This document shows, one piece after another, positions 23,897 through 32,767 of a stretch of 46,547 nt of DNA. How positions within the stretch are numbered: position 1 is the first letter of the stretch; the number at the start of each line of letters is the position of its first letter. Under the pieces are notes generated by a model. It had not been told where the DNA came from. It worked only from the letters and a program-made list of their open reading frames with translations, and did not search any database. The translations under genes and the position numbers were made by a program. The stretch comes from Bacteroidales bacterium (GTDB lineage Bacteria; Bacteroidota; Bacteroidia; Bacteroidales; JAFGXI01): NCBI GenBank assembly GCA_016936665.1, contig JAFGXI010000022.1, positions 1-46,547 on the forward strand, read 5' to 3'.

Positions 23897-25492
23897 ATGT
23901 TAAAAAAAGTACCTAATACCTTTGTTATCGTTTTTTTTATCATCGTTTTTTCTGCCATCTTAACGTGGATTATTCCTGGTGGAACCTTCGATAGGCATTC
24001 TGAGGTAGTAAATGGAATCGAACGCACAGTTATTACACCCAACTCGTTCCATTCTTTTGAAAGCCAGCCTCAAACATGGGAGGTTTTCTCTGCGTTGTTT
24101 GCCGGGTTTGTCGATAAAGCAGATATTATTGTGTTTATTTTATTGATTGGTGGCGCGTTTTGGATTATGAACCAAAGTCAATCGATAGATGTAGGTATTT
24201 TTACATTTCTGCGGTTTACCTCTAAGCTCGAACGTTTTGAATTGATAAAAACACTTGGCGTTAACAATATTGTTCTCACTCTTATTATGCTTATGTTTAG
24301 TGTATTTGGAGCTACTTTTGGAATGAGCGAGGAAACAATTGCTTTTATTGTGGTTTTAGTCCCTTTGGCAATTAGCATGGGTTACGATTCGATTACTGGT
24401 GTTTCCATAGTGTTTGTTGCTGCAGGTTTAGGCTTTGCTGGCGCTATTTTAAATCCGTTTACCATAGGTATTGCACAAGGATTGTCAGACTTGCCTCTAT
24501 TCTCCGGTATTGAATTTCGTTTGTTTTCTTGGTTTGTTATCAATTTAATTGGAATTACGTTCGTATTAAGGTATGCTCAAAAAGTGAAAAAAACTCCAGA
24601 AAATTCACCTGTATATGTCGAAGATCAATATTGGAGAGATAAAGGAAAGCAAAGCTCCGATAAATTTGAGTTTTACACCCCAATTTCTGCGTGGGTGAGT
24701 TTTATATTAATTTTTTCTGTAATGCTTATTTTTTCGATTAATTACAATTCAACGACTTTAAAAATAGGTAATTCAGGTATTACATGGCCAATTCTTCCTA
24801 TATTGACGGGTATATTTGCTATTTTTTCAATTATCAGCTTAAGAAAATCTGTACACTTTTTTATTCTTAATCTTTTGCTCTTTACTATTCTTCTACTAAT
24901 TGTAGGAGTTATGGGTTACGATTGGTACATTATGGAAATCGCTACTTTATTTTTCTCAATGGGCATAGCATCTGGAATAGCCATGAATTACAGTGCCGAT
25001 AAAATTGTGAAATTCTTTTTAGAAGGCGTGTCCGACATTATATCTGCAGCTATGATTGTTGGTTTAGCCGGAGGAATAATCATTATCTTGCAAGAGGGTA
25101 AAGTAATAGACCCAATATTGAATTCTTTGGCTTCTTTGATGGACAATGCAGGGAAAGTTACTTCAGTGGGTACGATGTACTTGATACAGAATTTTATTAA
25201 TATTATCATTCCATCAGGTTCGGCCAAAGCCGCACTAACAATGCCAATTATGGCTCCGTTTTCAGATGTAATAGGAGTTTCTAGGCAAGCAACAGTAATG
25301 GCATATCAGTTTGGAGATGGATTTACCAACTTAATAACGCCTACATCGGGGGTGTTAATTGCTGTTTTAGGCATTGCAAGAATTCCTTTTGAGAAATGGG
25401 TTAAATGGATAATGCCTTTGATACTAACCCTTATTGTGATTGGGTTTTTGTTATTAATACCAACAGTAACGATGGACTTAAACGGCTTTTAA
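23897..25492 (+). CDS. YfcC-family (DcuC-like) transporter
   Basis: The 531-residue protein has about 12 membrane helices and matches the DcuC/YfcC family of C4-dicarboxylate or basic-amino-acid carriers. Landmarks are FFIIVFSAILTWIIPGG at the first helix, the conserved FGMSEETIAF loop (about residue 138), GLGFAGAILNPFTIG (about 176) and SGSAKAALTMPIMAPFSD (about 430). The annotated frame can be extended upstream to 23813, but that start would sit inside the terminator stem; the ATG at 23897 gives the usual PGG-type N-terminus. It stands alone and may be regulated by the attenuator and GTTAA cluster upstream. The substrate is not deducible. Confidence 0.88.
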   Translation: MLKKVPNTFVIVFFIIVFSAILTWIIPGGTFDRHSEVVNGIERTVITPNSFHSFESQPQTWEVFSALFAGFVDKADIIVFILLIGGAFWIMNQSQSIDVGIFTFLRFTSKLERFELIKTLGVNNIVLTLIMLMFSVFGATFGMSEETIAFIVVLVPLAISMGYDSITGVSIVFVAAGLGFAGAILNPFTIGIAQGLSDLPLFSGIEFRLFSWFVINLIGITFVLRYAQKVKKTPENSPVYVEDQYWRDKGKQSSDKFEFYTPISAWVSFILIFSVMLIFSINYNSTTLKIGNSGITWPILPILTGIFAIFSIISLRKSVHFFILNLLLFTILLLIVGVMGYDWYIMEIATLFFSMGIASGIAMNYSADKIVKFFLEGVSDIISAAMIVGLAGGIIIILQEGKVIDPILNSLASLMDNAGKVTSVGTMYLIQNFINIIIPSGSAKAALTMPIMAPFSDVIGVSRQATVMAYQFGDGFTNLITPTSGVLIAVLGIARIPFEKWVKWIMPLILTLIVIGFLLLIPTVTMDLNGF

Positions 25493-25499
25493 TCAAAAA

Positions 25500-25940
25500 C
25501 TATTCGTCTAAGAATCCAACCAATATTGTAACGCAACCAGTTTTAACAACTTCGTTTTTAGGTATTTCAACGGGTACAGTTACTTGGATAATAAGCTGTT
25601 GTGTGGCATTTGAAACAAAATCCCAAAAAGATTGGTCGCTGTTTTGAGATTGATCGAATATAAGTTGATGTTTAGTATCGAATATTTTGAAATTAACATT
25701 GCCGATGATTTCTTCGCTACAAACACTAACTCTGTACTTCTGATCTTTATGAAAAGTTAGTAATAGTTCAGCTACGTCACCTTCGGCCAATACAGCATTA
25801 TTATACTGGCCATTGTATGTATATGGTTTTAGAGTGGGTATGCATTCTTTTTTAGTGAAATTTTTACATTGTGCATTTACAGACGAAGCGACACCAAAGC
25901 TCAAAACTGCGGTTAGCAGAAGCGGTAAAAAGTATCTCAT
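25500..25940 (-). CDS. Secreted protein of unknown function (146 aa)
   Basis: A signal peptide ends near residue 23 (VNAQ). The mature part is beta-rich with a central KYRVSVCSEEIIGNVNFKIFD stretch, usually seen in small immunoglobulin-like or bacterial PPC-like domains, and three cysteines that could form a disulphide. It is probably periplasmic. It is the last gene of the operon 27387-25500, 21 bp after the lipoprotein gene. The tail converges on the transporter gene with a gap of 7 bp. I recognise no named family. Confidence 0.7.
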   Translation of the reverse strand: MRYFLPLLLTAVLSFGVASSVNAQCKNFTKKECIPTLKPYTYNGQYNNAVLAEGDVAELLLTFHKDQKYRVSVCSEEIIGNVNFKIFDTKHQLIFDQSQNSDQSFWDFVSNATQQLIIQVTVPVEIPKNEVVKTGCVTILVGFLDE

Positions 25941-25961
25941 ATTATTGTTTTTTTTTGGGTT

Positions 25962-26849
25962 TTAAATAATTCCGTTTCTAAGATTGCCAACAATATTCAT
26001 AATTTCAATAAAATTTTCCGACGTAAAATTGATTTTAGTTTCGTTGTCAATCGTTGTTATACCTTCTTGTTGGTTGGTATTAACTACATTCTCGGACTGT
26101 TGTATCTCTATTTTAGCGTATGCTTCTTGTAATTGTATTAATTGAAGTAAATATTTTGAAACAACTTCGTCGTTTTTGTAATTATTCAACAAACCAATTA
26201 AATTTTCCAGAGACCATTTTTGTTCGGCAATACTATTCAAAAGCTCTGTGTTATCGCCGGGAAGACCTGCTATTTGAGTTGCAATATACAATGCTTCTAT
26301 CCATCCTCCCATTATAACTAATGCGGCAGTACTGCCTCTATCGTTCTGTTTAAGATATTGATCGGCATTGGCATATGTTTGACTAATAATAATTAATAAC
26401 GAATCTTTGTTTTCTAAATTAGATTCTAATCGTTCGGCAGCCATTCCGCCTTGGTCTTGAGGAATGCCTAAGTCATCGGAGAGTTGCTTTATGGCAGAAA
26501 AATAATTAACCGATTCTTGTATTTGATCGTAGAGTCTGTTATAGCTTAAGTCGGCACCGTAAATTCCTAAATTAATGGCCATTTCTTCGGCTGTGTTATA
26601 TTTATCAACTTTTTTATAGGAATTTAAAAAATCTGCATTATAGGTTAAACCGGATCGTTTTAGCATAGAAGAAACTTCTATGGGTGATGGCACATTATAA
26701 AATATTTTTTTTACGGTTTTAGTGTGTTCTGCTTCTGCTACAGTATCTTTCGTCTCTATTACTTCTACATCATCTTCTAAACCACTATCGGTAGTATTTT
26801 GGCACGACCAAAATAATGCGAGAACGCTAAATGTTATAATCCATTTCAT
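25962..26849 (-). CDS. Lipoprotein paralogous to 7889-8737
   Basis: The lipobox WSC places the lipid anchor on Cys16. The mature chain is helical and aligns by landmarks with the lipoprotein at 7889-8737: PSP (54-56), LKRSGLTYN, LGIYGADLSY and GGWIEALYIATQ in the same order with similar spacing, although overall identity is low. It lies in a three-gene unit with a DUF4468-type protein (10 bp upstream) and a secreted protein (21 bp downstream), as its paralogue lies in a three-gene unit with a secreted T9SS protein and a regulator. Function unknown; it is probably an envelope-facing helical protein. Confidence 0.8.
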   Translation of the reverse strand: MKWIITFSVLALFWSCQNTTDSGLEDDVEVIETKDTVAEAEHTKTVKKIFYNVPSPIEVSSMLKRSGLTYNADFLNSYKKVDKYNTAEEMAINLGIYGADLSYNRLYDQIQESVNYFSAIKQLSDDLGIPQDQGGMAAERLESNLENKDSLLIIISQTYANADQYLKQNDRGSTAALVIMGGWIEALYIATQIAGLPGDNTELLNSIAEQKWSLENLIGLLNNYKNDEVVSKYLLQLIQLQEAYAKIEIQQSENVVNTNQQEGITTIDNETKINFTSENFIEIMNIVGNLRNGII

Positions 26850-26859
26850 ATTGTAATTT

Positions 26860-27387
26860 TTACCAGTCTGACTTTTGTGTTTTTTCTGCTTGTAGCATTG
26901 CTTTTGTTAAAGCGTCTACAACTAATTTCATTTCCTTATCGACTTGTTCTAAGTAGTAATTATATTTTTCGTTGTACGATGGGGATGTTTTATCCATCCA
27001 TCTTTCAATTGGGTATTTCGAGTTTTGTTGCCATTCAACATTGGTGATTTCGTAACGAAAACGGCCTTCTTTAAATTCTACAGTAAAACTATAAAGAACT
27101 ATTCCCGCCATCGTTTGAACGCCGTTTTTATCAGCTGGGTTTAATATTTTAAATCTTGGTTTTGCAACAATTTTTTGATTAGCACTTTCTTTAACTACGT
27201 TAGTTGGGTTTTTGTAATATGAAAAAAACCATCGGTGAGCTTTGTTGTACAATTCATCTGCTGTTCCCGATACTTCTACAACATTATTGTAAGAAATTAG
27301 CTTTGTTTCTGAATTTATTGGGAGGTCTTGTGCCTGAGTAGATATTGCTAATATTAATGCAAAAATGCCTAGCCAAATTGTTTTCAT
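26860..27387 (-). CDS. DUF4468-type periplasmic protein
   Basis: A signal peptide ends near residue 20 (TQAQ). The mature domain carries the Bacteroidota DUF4468 pattern (TBP-like fold): ADELYNKAHRWF near residue 45 and the strands GIVLYSFTVEFKEGRFRYEITNV. A helical tail follows. These proteins are widespread in Bacteroidota but have no known function. It starts the operon with the lipoprotein and small secreted protein; no promoter fitting the consensus is visible upstream. Confidence 0.8.
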   Translation of the reverse strand: MKTIWLGIFALILAISTQAQDLPINSETKLISYNNVVEVSGTADELYNKAHRWFFSYYKNPTNVVKESANQKIVAKPRFKILNPADKNGVQTMAGIVLYSFTVEFKEGRFRYEITNVEWQQNSKYPIERWMDKTSPSYNEKYNYYLEQVDKEMKLVVDALTKAMLQAEKTQKSDW

Positions 27388-27500
27388 TGTTCTTCAAGTT
27401 AAGTTCTGTGTTTACGAAATTAAGAAAAATAAACGAATTAATATTAAAACCTATCTTATTATGTGTAGAATAATGATTAGAAAGCTTTTAAATATGAGAA

Positions 27501-28349
27501 TTATAATTGAACAGTGTTAATGTTATCCCAATCTATTGTCTGATTGGCAGTATTTAAATCTATGAAATTAAAATCTTGCAACCAGTGACCAAGTTTGTTT
27601 AATGCCCCTGTTAAATTATAATACGATTTGAATTTTCGTATTGTACTTAAATCCTTGATCATAGGCTGTTTATCATCAAAGTCTCGTGGATGAAAGTAAG
27701 TCATGATGTAAGGGCTTTTTTTTGAAAAATATTTAATAAATGGGTAAGGGAAAAGTCTGAAATAGCCACCACCTGAAAAAACAAAGTTTTTGCTCAATAT
27801 TGATGTTGCATTGATAGGAAACTCTTTAAGGGTATGTCCATTAATATCAATTTTGCATATTTGAGCCGGATGAAACTCAGGAAATCCGCCATGGCCTCTT
27901 TCTGCAGGGAAAATTGAAGAGTCGAATTCAATCCCTAATTCAATTAATTGTTCTAATGCCCAAATCTCATTTTTTGTAATAGAAAAGCCCGGGGCACGGT
28001 ATGATTTTACTTTTTTTCCGACTGTATCTTCAATGGTTTTAATAGCTTTTTCTGTGTCACTATTAAAGGTTTGCTGATTTTGTTCGTAAACCAATTGATG
28101 TTTGTAGGAGTGACAGCCTATTTCATAACCTTGGGCGTCGATTTTTTTAATGACTTCAGGATATTTCTCGGCGATCCAGCCCAAACAAAAAAACGTGGCT
28201 TTCTGATTATGATTGTTTAAAAATTCAAGAATACGATCTGTATTTTTATGAATTCTGACCTCATAATTCTTCCATTCTCTCTCCGTTTTAGTAGATTCAT
28301 TATCTAAGATATGAAACCACTCTTCTATATCAAATGTTAATATATTCAT
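27501..28349 (-). CDS. Polysaccharide deacetylase, XrtA/PEP-CTERM-type family
   Basis: NodB-type deacetylases remove N-acetyl groups from surface or exopolysaccharide. The 282 residues hold the metal and catalytic motifs DIEEWF (residues 6-11), HSYKHQ (about 83-88) and RAPGFS (about 122-127). The C-terminal part matches the DUF3473 region that follows NodB in this subgroup, with the motif TYFHPRDFD. The ATG at 28349 is directly preceded by the GNAT gene (gap 3 bp). It is the last gene of the surface-polysaccharide locus. Confidence 0.9.
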   Translation of the reverse strand: MNILTFDIEEWFHILDNESTKTEREWKNYEVRIHKNTDRILEFLNNHNQKATFFCLGWIAEKYPEVIKKIDAQGYEIGCHSYKHQLVYEQNQQTFNSDTEKAIKTIEDTVGKKVKSYRAPGFSITKNEIWALEQLIELGIEFDSSIFPAERGHGGFPEFHPAQICKIDINGHTLKEFPINATSILSKNFVFSGGGYFRLFPYPFIKYFSKKSPYIMTYFHPRDFDDKQPMIKDLSTIRKFKSYYNLTGALNKLGHWLQDFNFIDLNTANQTIDWDNINTVQL

Positions 28350-28352
28350 AGA

Positions 28353-29414
28353 TTAAAAGACATCGTAATCGCCAAAACAAAGATGCCAATTTGTTAAATC
28401 ATCAATCAAATGTGACCCATCAAAGTCTTGATTTGTTCTTGTGATAAACGGAATGGGTTGTGGCAAAATAAATTGTGGAACTTTAAAAAACACTTTTTGT
28501 TTTAATAATCTGTATTCAAAAGTATTTTCGTTCATTATACTGGCAAGCAAATCTATTTTTGAATGTTTAATATTTTTTAATATTATGCTTAAGAATGCTT
28601 TATGTTCTTTTAATAATTCAGCACCATTGAGGAGCATTAAATCCATTATCAAAGCCGTACGATTTCCTAAAGTATTTTCTCCACGCAACGCAACTAAACC
28701 AATCATTTTATTATTGATAACTGATTTGAAAAGTGTGTAATTTCTGGTCGGAATATTTTTGTATCTCCAGTTTATATACGCCCAACTTTTATGGGTTTGA
28801 AGCTTAGTCTGCGAAGAATAAATTTCCCAAAATTTTTCGTATAATGGTTGATCGTGTTCGAAAGATAATAAAGAAAACTTAGTGCTTTCGTTTGAAAAAT
28901 TTAATGTGATTTCGCCACCATGCTTTTCCTTTTTTCTTAGTTTATTTACTAAGACATTGAAAGGTTTGATAGGTTTAACTAATAAAGGAACATTGCCTAA
29001 GTATTTAAAATTTAGTTTTTTAACAAACCCAGGATACGATTGTTGATTGGGAAATCCAATAATTATATTGTGGCTATTTTTTTGGCATAATTCATAAGTC
29101 TTAAGTGCCATTTTAGTAAATAAACCTTTGCCTTGAAATTCTTTTTTAGTTAATGTGTTTAAAGACAATGCTCCTTTGTGTACTTTATTATTTACAGTAT
29201 ATTCCTGTGGAATAACCAAATACTGGCCTGCTAACTCTTTAGAGTCTTCCACTCTAGTAACCACAAGAAAGGGTTTCCCGAAGGGATTTTGTAGGTATTG
29301 CCATTTTATATAATCTTTATTTACAATATCGCCACCAGAATAATAGGTTTTGGTTAAATCTATTAATTCATCTAGATTTTCACAATCGTGATTTTCGAAA
29401 ACAAATGAACTCAT
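28353..29414 (-). CDS. GNAT-fold acyltransferase (FemAB-like)
   Basis: The 353 residues contain a GNAT core with acetyl-CoA motif GKGLFTKMALKTYELC at about residue 95 and a second half in which GNAT-like elements repeat (AYINWRYKNIP), as in FemAB-type transferases. The start overlaps the WecG/TagA gene by one base (TAATG), and the end lies 3 bp before the deacetylase. It might N-acylate an amino sugar or attach an amino acid. The exact reaction is not determined by the sequence. Confidence 0.78.
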   Translation of the reverse strand: MSSFVFENHDCENLDELIDLTKTYYSGGDIVNKDYIKWQYLQNPFGKPFLVVTRVEDSKELAGQYLVIPQEYTVNNKVHKGALSLNTLTKKEFQGKGLFTKMALKTYELCQKNSHNIIIGFPNQQSYPGFVKKLNFKYLGNVPLLVKPIKPFNVLVNKLRKKEKHGGEITLNFSNESTKFSLLSFEHDQPLYEKFWEIYSSQTKLQTHKSWAYINWRYKNIPTRNYTLFKSVINNKMIGLVALRGENTLGNRTALIMDLMLLNGAELLKEHKAFLSIILKNIKHSKIDLLASIMNENTFEYRLLKQKVFFKVPQFILPQPIPFITRTNQDFDGSHLIDDLTNWHLCFGDYDVF

Positions 29415-30130
29415 TATCTCTTGTTTTTATACTTCCAAAGTAACTTAAAATATTCCAACACTTTAAGTAAATCTGGTATTCTTCTTGGCTGTGCCATTAC
29501 TCTATAGGCTCCTTCGAGTTTATATTTTTGTATCCAAGCTGGAGCTCTTTTTACGTTTCCCGATAAAACATCAATTCTTCCTCCACATCCAATATATAAA
29601 ACATTAGGATATTTCTTAAACAATTGAGCGCTAATTTTTTCTTGTTTAGGCGAGCCCATTCCTATCAAAACCATATCTGGAGTATGATTTGATATTAAGT
29701 CATCTAACACATCGATTGATTTAAAAAATCCGTTAATGTGATTCACGACATTTATTCCGGGATATAGTCGGTTGATGTTTTGTACAGCTAAACTATTATT
29801 TTCTTCGCTTGCACCTACCACAATCAATTTTAAGTGCATTTTGTTGGCAACATTTAGTGCTATACCGGGTAGATCGATTCTAACAACTTTAATATTATGA
29901 AGTATTTTAAAGGCATATACAGCACCAAAGCCATCGGGCGCTTGCAAAAGGGCTCTGTCAATTACCGACTTTGTTTCTTCATCATTATTGTATTTTACAA
30001 TTTTAAGTGCGTTAATCGCTACCGTGTAACCTCCTCTATTTTCTTCAATACACTCTTGAAGAAACTTTTCTACATCTTTTTCTGAGGTTGCATTATAACA
30101 AGGACAATTAATTAATGGGTATGCTTGCAT
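29414..30130 (-). CDS. WecG/TagA/CpsF-family glycosyltransferase
   Basis: This GT26 family adds UDP-ManNAc-type sugars to lipid-linked intermediates in teichoic-acid, ECA and capsule pathways. The 238-residue protein contains DGFGAVYAFKILHN (about 70-83), VVGASEENNS (about 104), LIGMGSPKQEKI (about 160) and the GCGGRIDVLSG motif (about 179) that marks the family. It probably starts the three-gene unit with GNAT and deacetylase. It ends by overlapping the GNAT gene by one base. Confidence 0.93.
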   Translation of the reverse strand: MQAYPLINCPCYNATSEKDVEKFLQECIEENRGGYTVAINALKIVKYNNDEETKSVIDRALLQAPDGFGAVYAFKILHNIKVVRIDLPGIALNVANKMHLKLIVVGASEENNSLAVQNINRLYPGINVVNHINGFFKSIDVLDDLISNHTPDMVLIGMGSPKQEKISAQLFKKYPNVLYIGCGGRIDVLSGNVKRAPAWIQKYKLEGAYRVMAQPRRIPDLLKVLEYFKLLWKYKNKR

Positions 30131-30429
30131 TGTTTATTTAATATCTTTCTAACCATTTTGACAAAAATACATTATAAACTTTAGAGACTCCATTTTAATG
30201 GTAAACAAGTTGAAATTTTTATGATATGCTTCGAATTCGCACATCATGTTTTGGCTCCGTTTAGCATGACCGTAGCACAGAACATTACACTTACGGCAAA
30301 GCGTGGAATTTAAACGACCACTAGTAGATTCTATTCATGAATAGAATCTGCAACATGAATTAAAATGACCCATAACGTTGTCATTCAGAGCGAAGTTGAA
30401 AAGCGACGATCTCTACTAACTTAACGGTT
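30131..30429. other. 299-bp gap: promoter candidate, palindrome and REP-like repeat
   Basis: No gene was found here. The gap holds a minus-strand -7 box TATTTTTG (30162-30169), 32 bp before the WecG-like ATG; a perfect 24-bp palindrome (30326-30349, arm AGATTCTATTCA); and, at about 30380-30415, a GTCATTCAGAGCGAAGTTGA stretch that resembles the dispersed REP-like sequences found in many Bacteroidota genomes. The interval separates the locus's last three genes from the rest and may be an insertion scar. Confidence 0.5.
30326..30349. repeat. Perfect 24-bp palindrome
   Basis: The arms AGATTCTATTCA and TGAATAGAATCT are exact reverse complements with no spacer. A stem of 12 bp without a T-tract does not look like a terminator; it may be a binding site or part of a repeat unit. 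Confidence 0.85.
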
Positions 30430-30855
30430 TTACTTCTTAAACTGTCCATACTCACCTATAGTATTATCGGTACGAATAAGCTTTGCGGGATTACCGGCAA
30501 CTATCGAAAAATCACCAACATCTTTAGTAACCACTGAGCCAGCACCAATGATACAATTATTACCAATGGTGATTCCCGGCATAATGATAGCGTGTGTTCC
30601 AATAAAAACATTATCGCCGATTTTCGTATCGACATAAGTACCATTACCCATTACATAATTATGGGTTAATACAACTACGTTACCAGTAATAACGGTTTTT
30701 CTTCCGATATATACTCCTTTTGGGTTGGTTTTGTCCAATTGAGCTTTAAGAGAAATCAATGCCGAAGGATGAATATGCATACCGTAAACTTTAGTACGGA
30801 TAAAATGTATCAGAAAAATTAAAATTCTGCGTATTAATGTTCTCAGTTTGGCCAT
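30430..30855 (-). CDS. Hexapeptide-repeat acyltransferase
   Basis: The 141 residues contain a left-handed beta-helix with the repeat [LIV]-G-x4 (IGRKTVITGNVVV, IGDNVFIGTHAI, IGNNCIIGAGSVV) and the canonical end GNPAKLIR. It belongs to the LbH acetyltransferase group (WcaF/CatB-like) that O-acetylates sugars using acetyl-CoA. A basic N-terminal helix precedes the domain. It overlaps none of its neighbours, being 1 bp from the upstream GT-B gene. The substrate is presumed to be an O-antigen or capsule sugar. Confidence 0.88.
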   Translation of the reverse strand: MAKLRTLIRRILIFLIHFIRTKVYGMHIHPSALISLKAQLDKTNPKGVYIGRKTVITGNVVVLTHNYVMGNGTYVDTKIGDNVFIGTHAIIMPGITIGNNCIIGAGSVVTKDVGDFSIVAGNPAKLIRTDNTIGEYGQFKK

Positions 30856-30856
30856 T

Positions 30857-32014
30857 TTAATCTATTAACTTAATTAATTTCGATACTCTGTCTTCAAGGG
30901 TATTATTCAATCCAACAACTTCTTCAAGAAAATTGTTGTAGTTTATTGATTTATGTTTTTCAAAATTAGTTTTTAAAAATATTTCTAGTTCATTAAAATC
31001 TTTACAATGTGTTACCACTTCATTAAAAATATCAATATTGTTGTTTTTAGGATAACATTTTGGCATTATTTGCACTATAGGCTTTTCAAATTTTAATGCT
31101 GTAAATAAAGCTGTGCTATAAATCCCGAATACAATACTTGATGTTTTTATTAATGAATTTAAGTCGTATTCGTTTCCTACAATGGTAAGTAGTTCGGAAT
31201 TTATACCTTCGGTATATTTATCTTTGGACTCTAGAGGATGAATTTTTATAACTAATCGATATCCATTAGACCTTAAGGTGGAAGCGAGTGTTTTAAAAAA
31301 CTCAAACTCATCTTGATAACTACAATTGCCTAATTGATGATATATAAATGGTTGGTGTATATAAACTGCGATTCGATCATTTTCGTAAAAAGAAATTTTT
31401 TTAGCTGTGAGATTTATAGGATAGCCACTGTATTCTACTTTGGCCGATGCTAAATTAAATTTATTTGATAAAATTTTATAGCTTCTTTCTGAATATAGCA
31501 AAAAGGCGTTGTAAGGCGATTGTGAATAATTCTTTTTTAAAAAAAGCTGAACAAATAAGCTAAGTTCACTAAAAAAATTATTTGAATTAATAGCGAAAGA
31601 AGCGTATTTGATTAAGTACTGCGATAAACGACGGAAAGATTGAATTTTATTTTGCGATTTAATGTATTTGCCGGGTGATTCTGACAATAGCCCGTGTTCC
31701 ATATATATGGATTGAATTCCTAAGTTGATAGCCAATCGATTAATCATAATATCCATTGGAGAATGAAAATTGATTGATATTATTGCAGTTGTGTGGTTTT
31801 GTGTAAGAAAATGTTTAGCAGATTTAATAGAGTTTTTACTTATATCAAAAGTTTGTATTAATTCAAGAATTTCTGCTTTTTTATTTAAATCTGGAGTATA
31901 AGAATTCGTATGTAAAATAATGATCTTATATCCCTTATCTAAAAATAAATCTGAGTACGGTTTGATATAATTCTGATAAAACGAAGTGTTTCTTATAAAG
32001 AAGGCTATTGACAT
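30857..32014 (-). CDS. GT-B-fold capsule/O-antigen glycosyltransferase-like protein
   Basis: The 385-residue protein has the two-domain pattern of GT-B polysaccharide enzymes: an N-terminal half with a YMEHGLL motif near residue 90, and a C-terminal half with LVIKIHPLE (about 260), a motif also found in polysialyltransferase and CDP-glycerol-type transferases, and YSTALFTALKFEKPIVQI (about 310). The family cannot be fixed by eye. It starts 0 bp after the racemase gene stop and is followed after 1 bp by the acyltransferase. A role in assembling the same polysaccharide is likely. Confidence 0.7.
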   Translation of the reverse strand: MSIAFFIRNTSFYQNYIKPYSDLFLDKGYKIIILHTNSYTPDLNKKAEILELIQTFDISKNSIKSAKHFLTQNHTTAIISINFHSPMDIMINRLAINLGIQSIYMEHGLLSESPGKYIKSQNKIQSFRRLSQYLIKYASFAINSNNFFSELSLFVQLFLKKNYSQSPYNAFLLYSERSYKILSNKFNLASAKVEYSGYPINLTAKKISFYENDRIAVYIHQPFIYHQLGNCSYQDEFEFFKTLASTLRSNGYRLVIKIHPLESKDKYTEGINSELLTIVGNEYDLNSLIKTSSIVFGIYSTALFTALKFEKPIVQIMPKCYPKNNNIDIFNEVVTHCKDFNELEIFLKTNFEKHKSINYNNFLEEVVGLNNTLEDRVSKLIKLID

Positions 32015-32767
32015 TTATAACTGTTTTAATTTATTTGGTGCTGCTTTAGAAATAATTTCTCTTGCCAATATTTCTGTAGTATCAATAACTGGAATACCTT
32101 TATAGAATTTTTCTGAAATAACTAAAGGCAATTCAGTGCAGCCTAAAACAATGAGTTCTGCACCATTATCAATAACGCGATCTAACACATTAATAACAGT
32201 GTCTAATGTCTTCATTATTGGAGGCGTAGAATACTTTTTAATGCCATAAATAGGATTTGCAATAGCATCGTCTAAAATGTCCTGAAGGTCACTGCCATGA
32301 TTATAAATGCTAATATCGTAATGTTTCAAATAATCATCGTATATTTTTGTTTGATAGGTTCCTGTTCTACCTAGGACAGAAACTTTTTTAATATCAGGAT
32401 AATTTGTTTTAATGTATATTGCAGTACTTTCAATCATATTTGCCAACTCAATATCGGGTTGCGTTAATCCATTCAAAATATTATCAAAAATTAATTTGTT
32501 ATGGACTTGGTTGCAGGCCACTCCAAATACTCGAGCTCCAATTGTATAGGCCTTGTTTATCAGCTGTAATAAACTTGGAGCAGGGTTTAAAGACGCTTTT
32601 TTAGTTAAAAAAGCAGTTCTGTCGGGCACTTCGGAAGGAAATGATAATGATATTTGCGGGATATGATCGTAATCTGAATTAACAATCGTATTATCTAAAA
32701 TTTTTTTTGATAAGTCGAAACCTGCATATGGGCCGACGCCTCCTATAATTCCAATTATTTTATCCAT
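32015..32767 (-). CDS. Aspartate/glutamate racemase-family protein
   Basis: Members interconvert L- and D-aspartate or glutamate using two cysteines. Both are present here: Cys85 in GVACNQVHN and Cys210 in VLGCTEL, in the family context, plus GIIGGVGPYAG at the N-terminus. The 250-residue length is normal. Finding it in a polysaccharide locus is unusual: it shares a TAATG overlap with an asparagine-synthetase-like gene, which suggests a joint role in a D-amino-acid or amide substituent. The glutamate-racemase function of peptidoglycan synthesis (murI) is also possible but the context argues against it. Confidence 0.88.
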   Translation of the reverse strand: MDKIIGIIGGVGPYAGFDLSKKILDNTIVNSDYDHIPQISLSFPSEVPDRTAFLTKKASLNPAPSLLQLINKAYTIGARVFGVACNQVHNKLIFDNILNGLTQPDIELANMIESTAIYIKTNYPDIKKVSVLGRTGTYQTKIYDDYLKHYDISIYNHGSDLQDILDDAIANPIYGIKKYSTPPIMKTLDTVINVLDRVIDNGAELIVLGCTELPLVISEKFYKGIPVIDTTEILAREIISKAAPNKLKQL

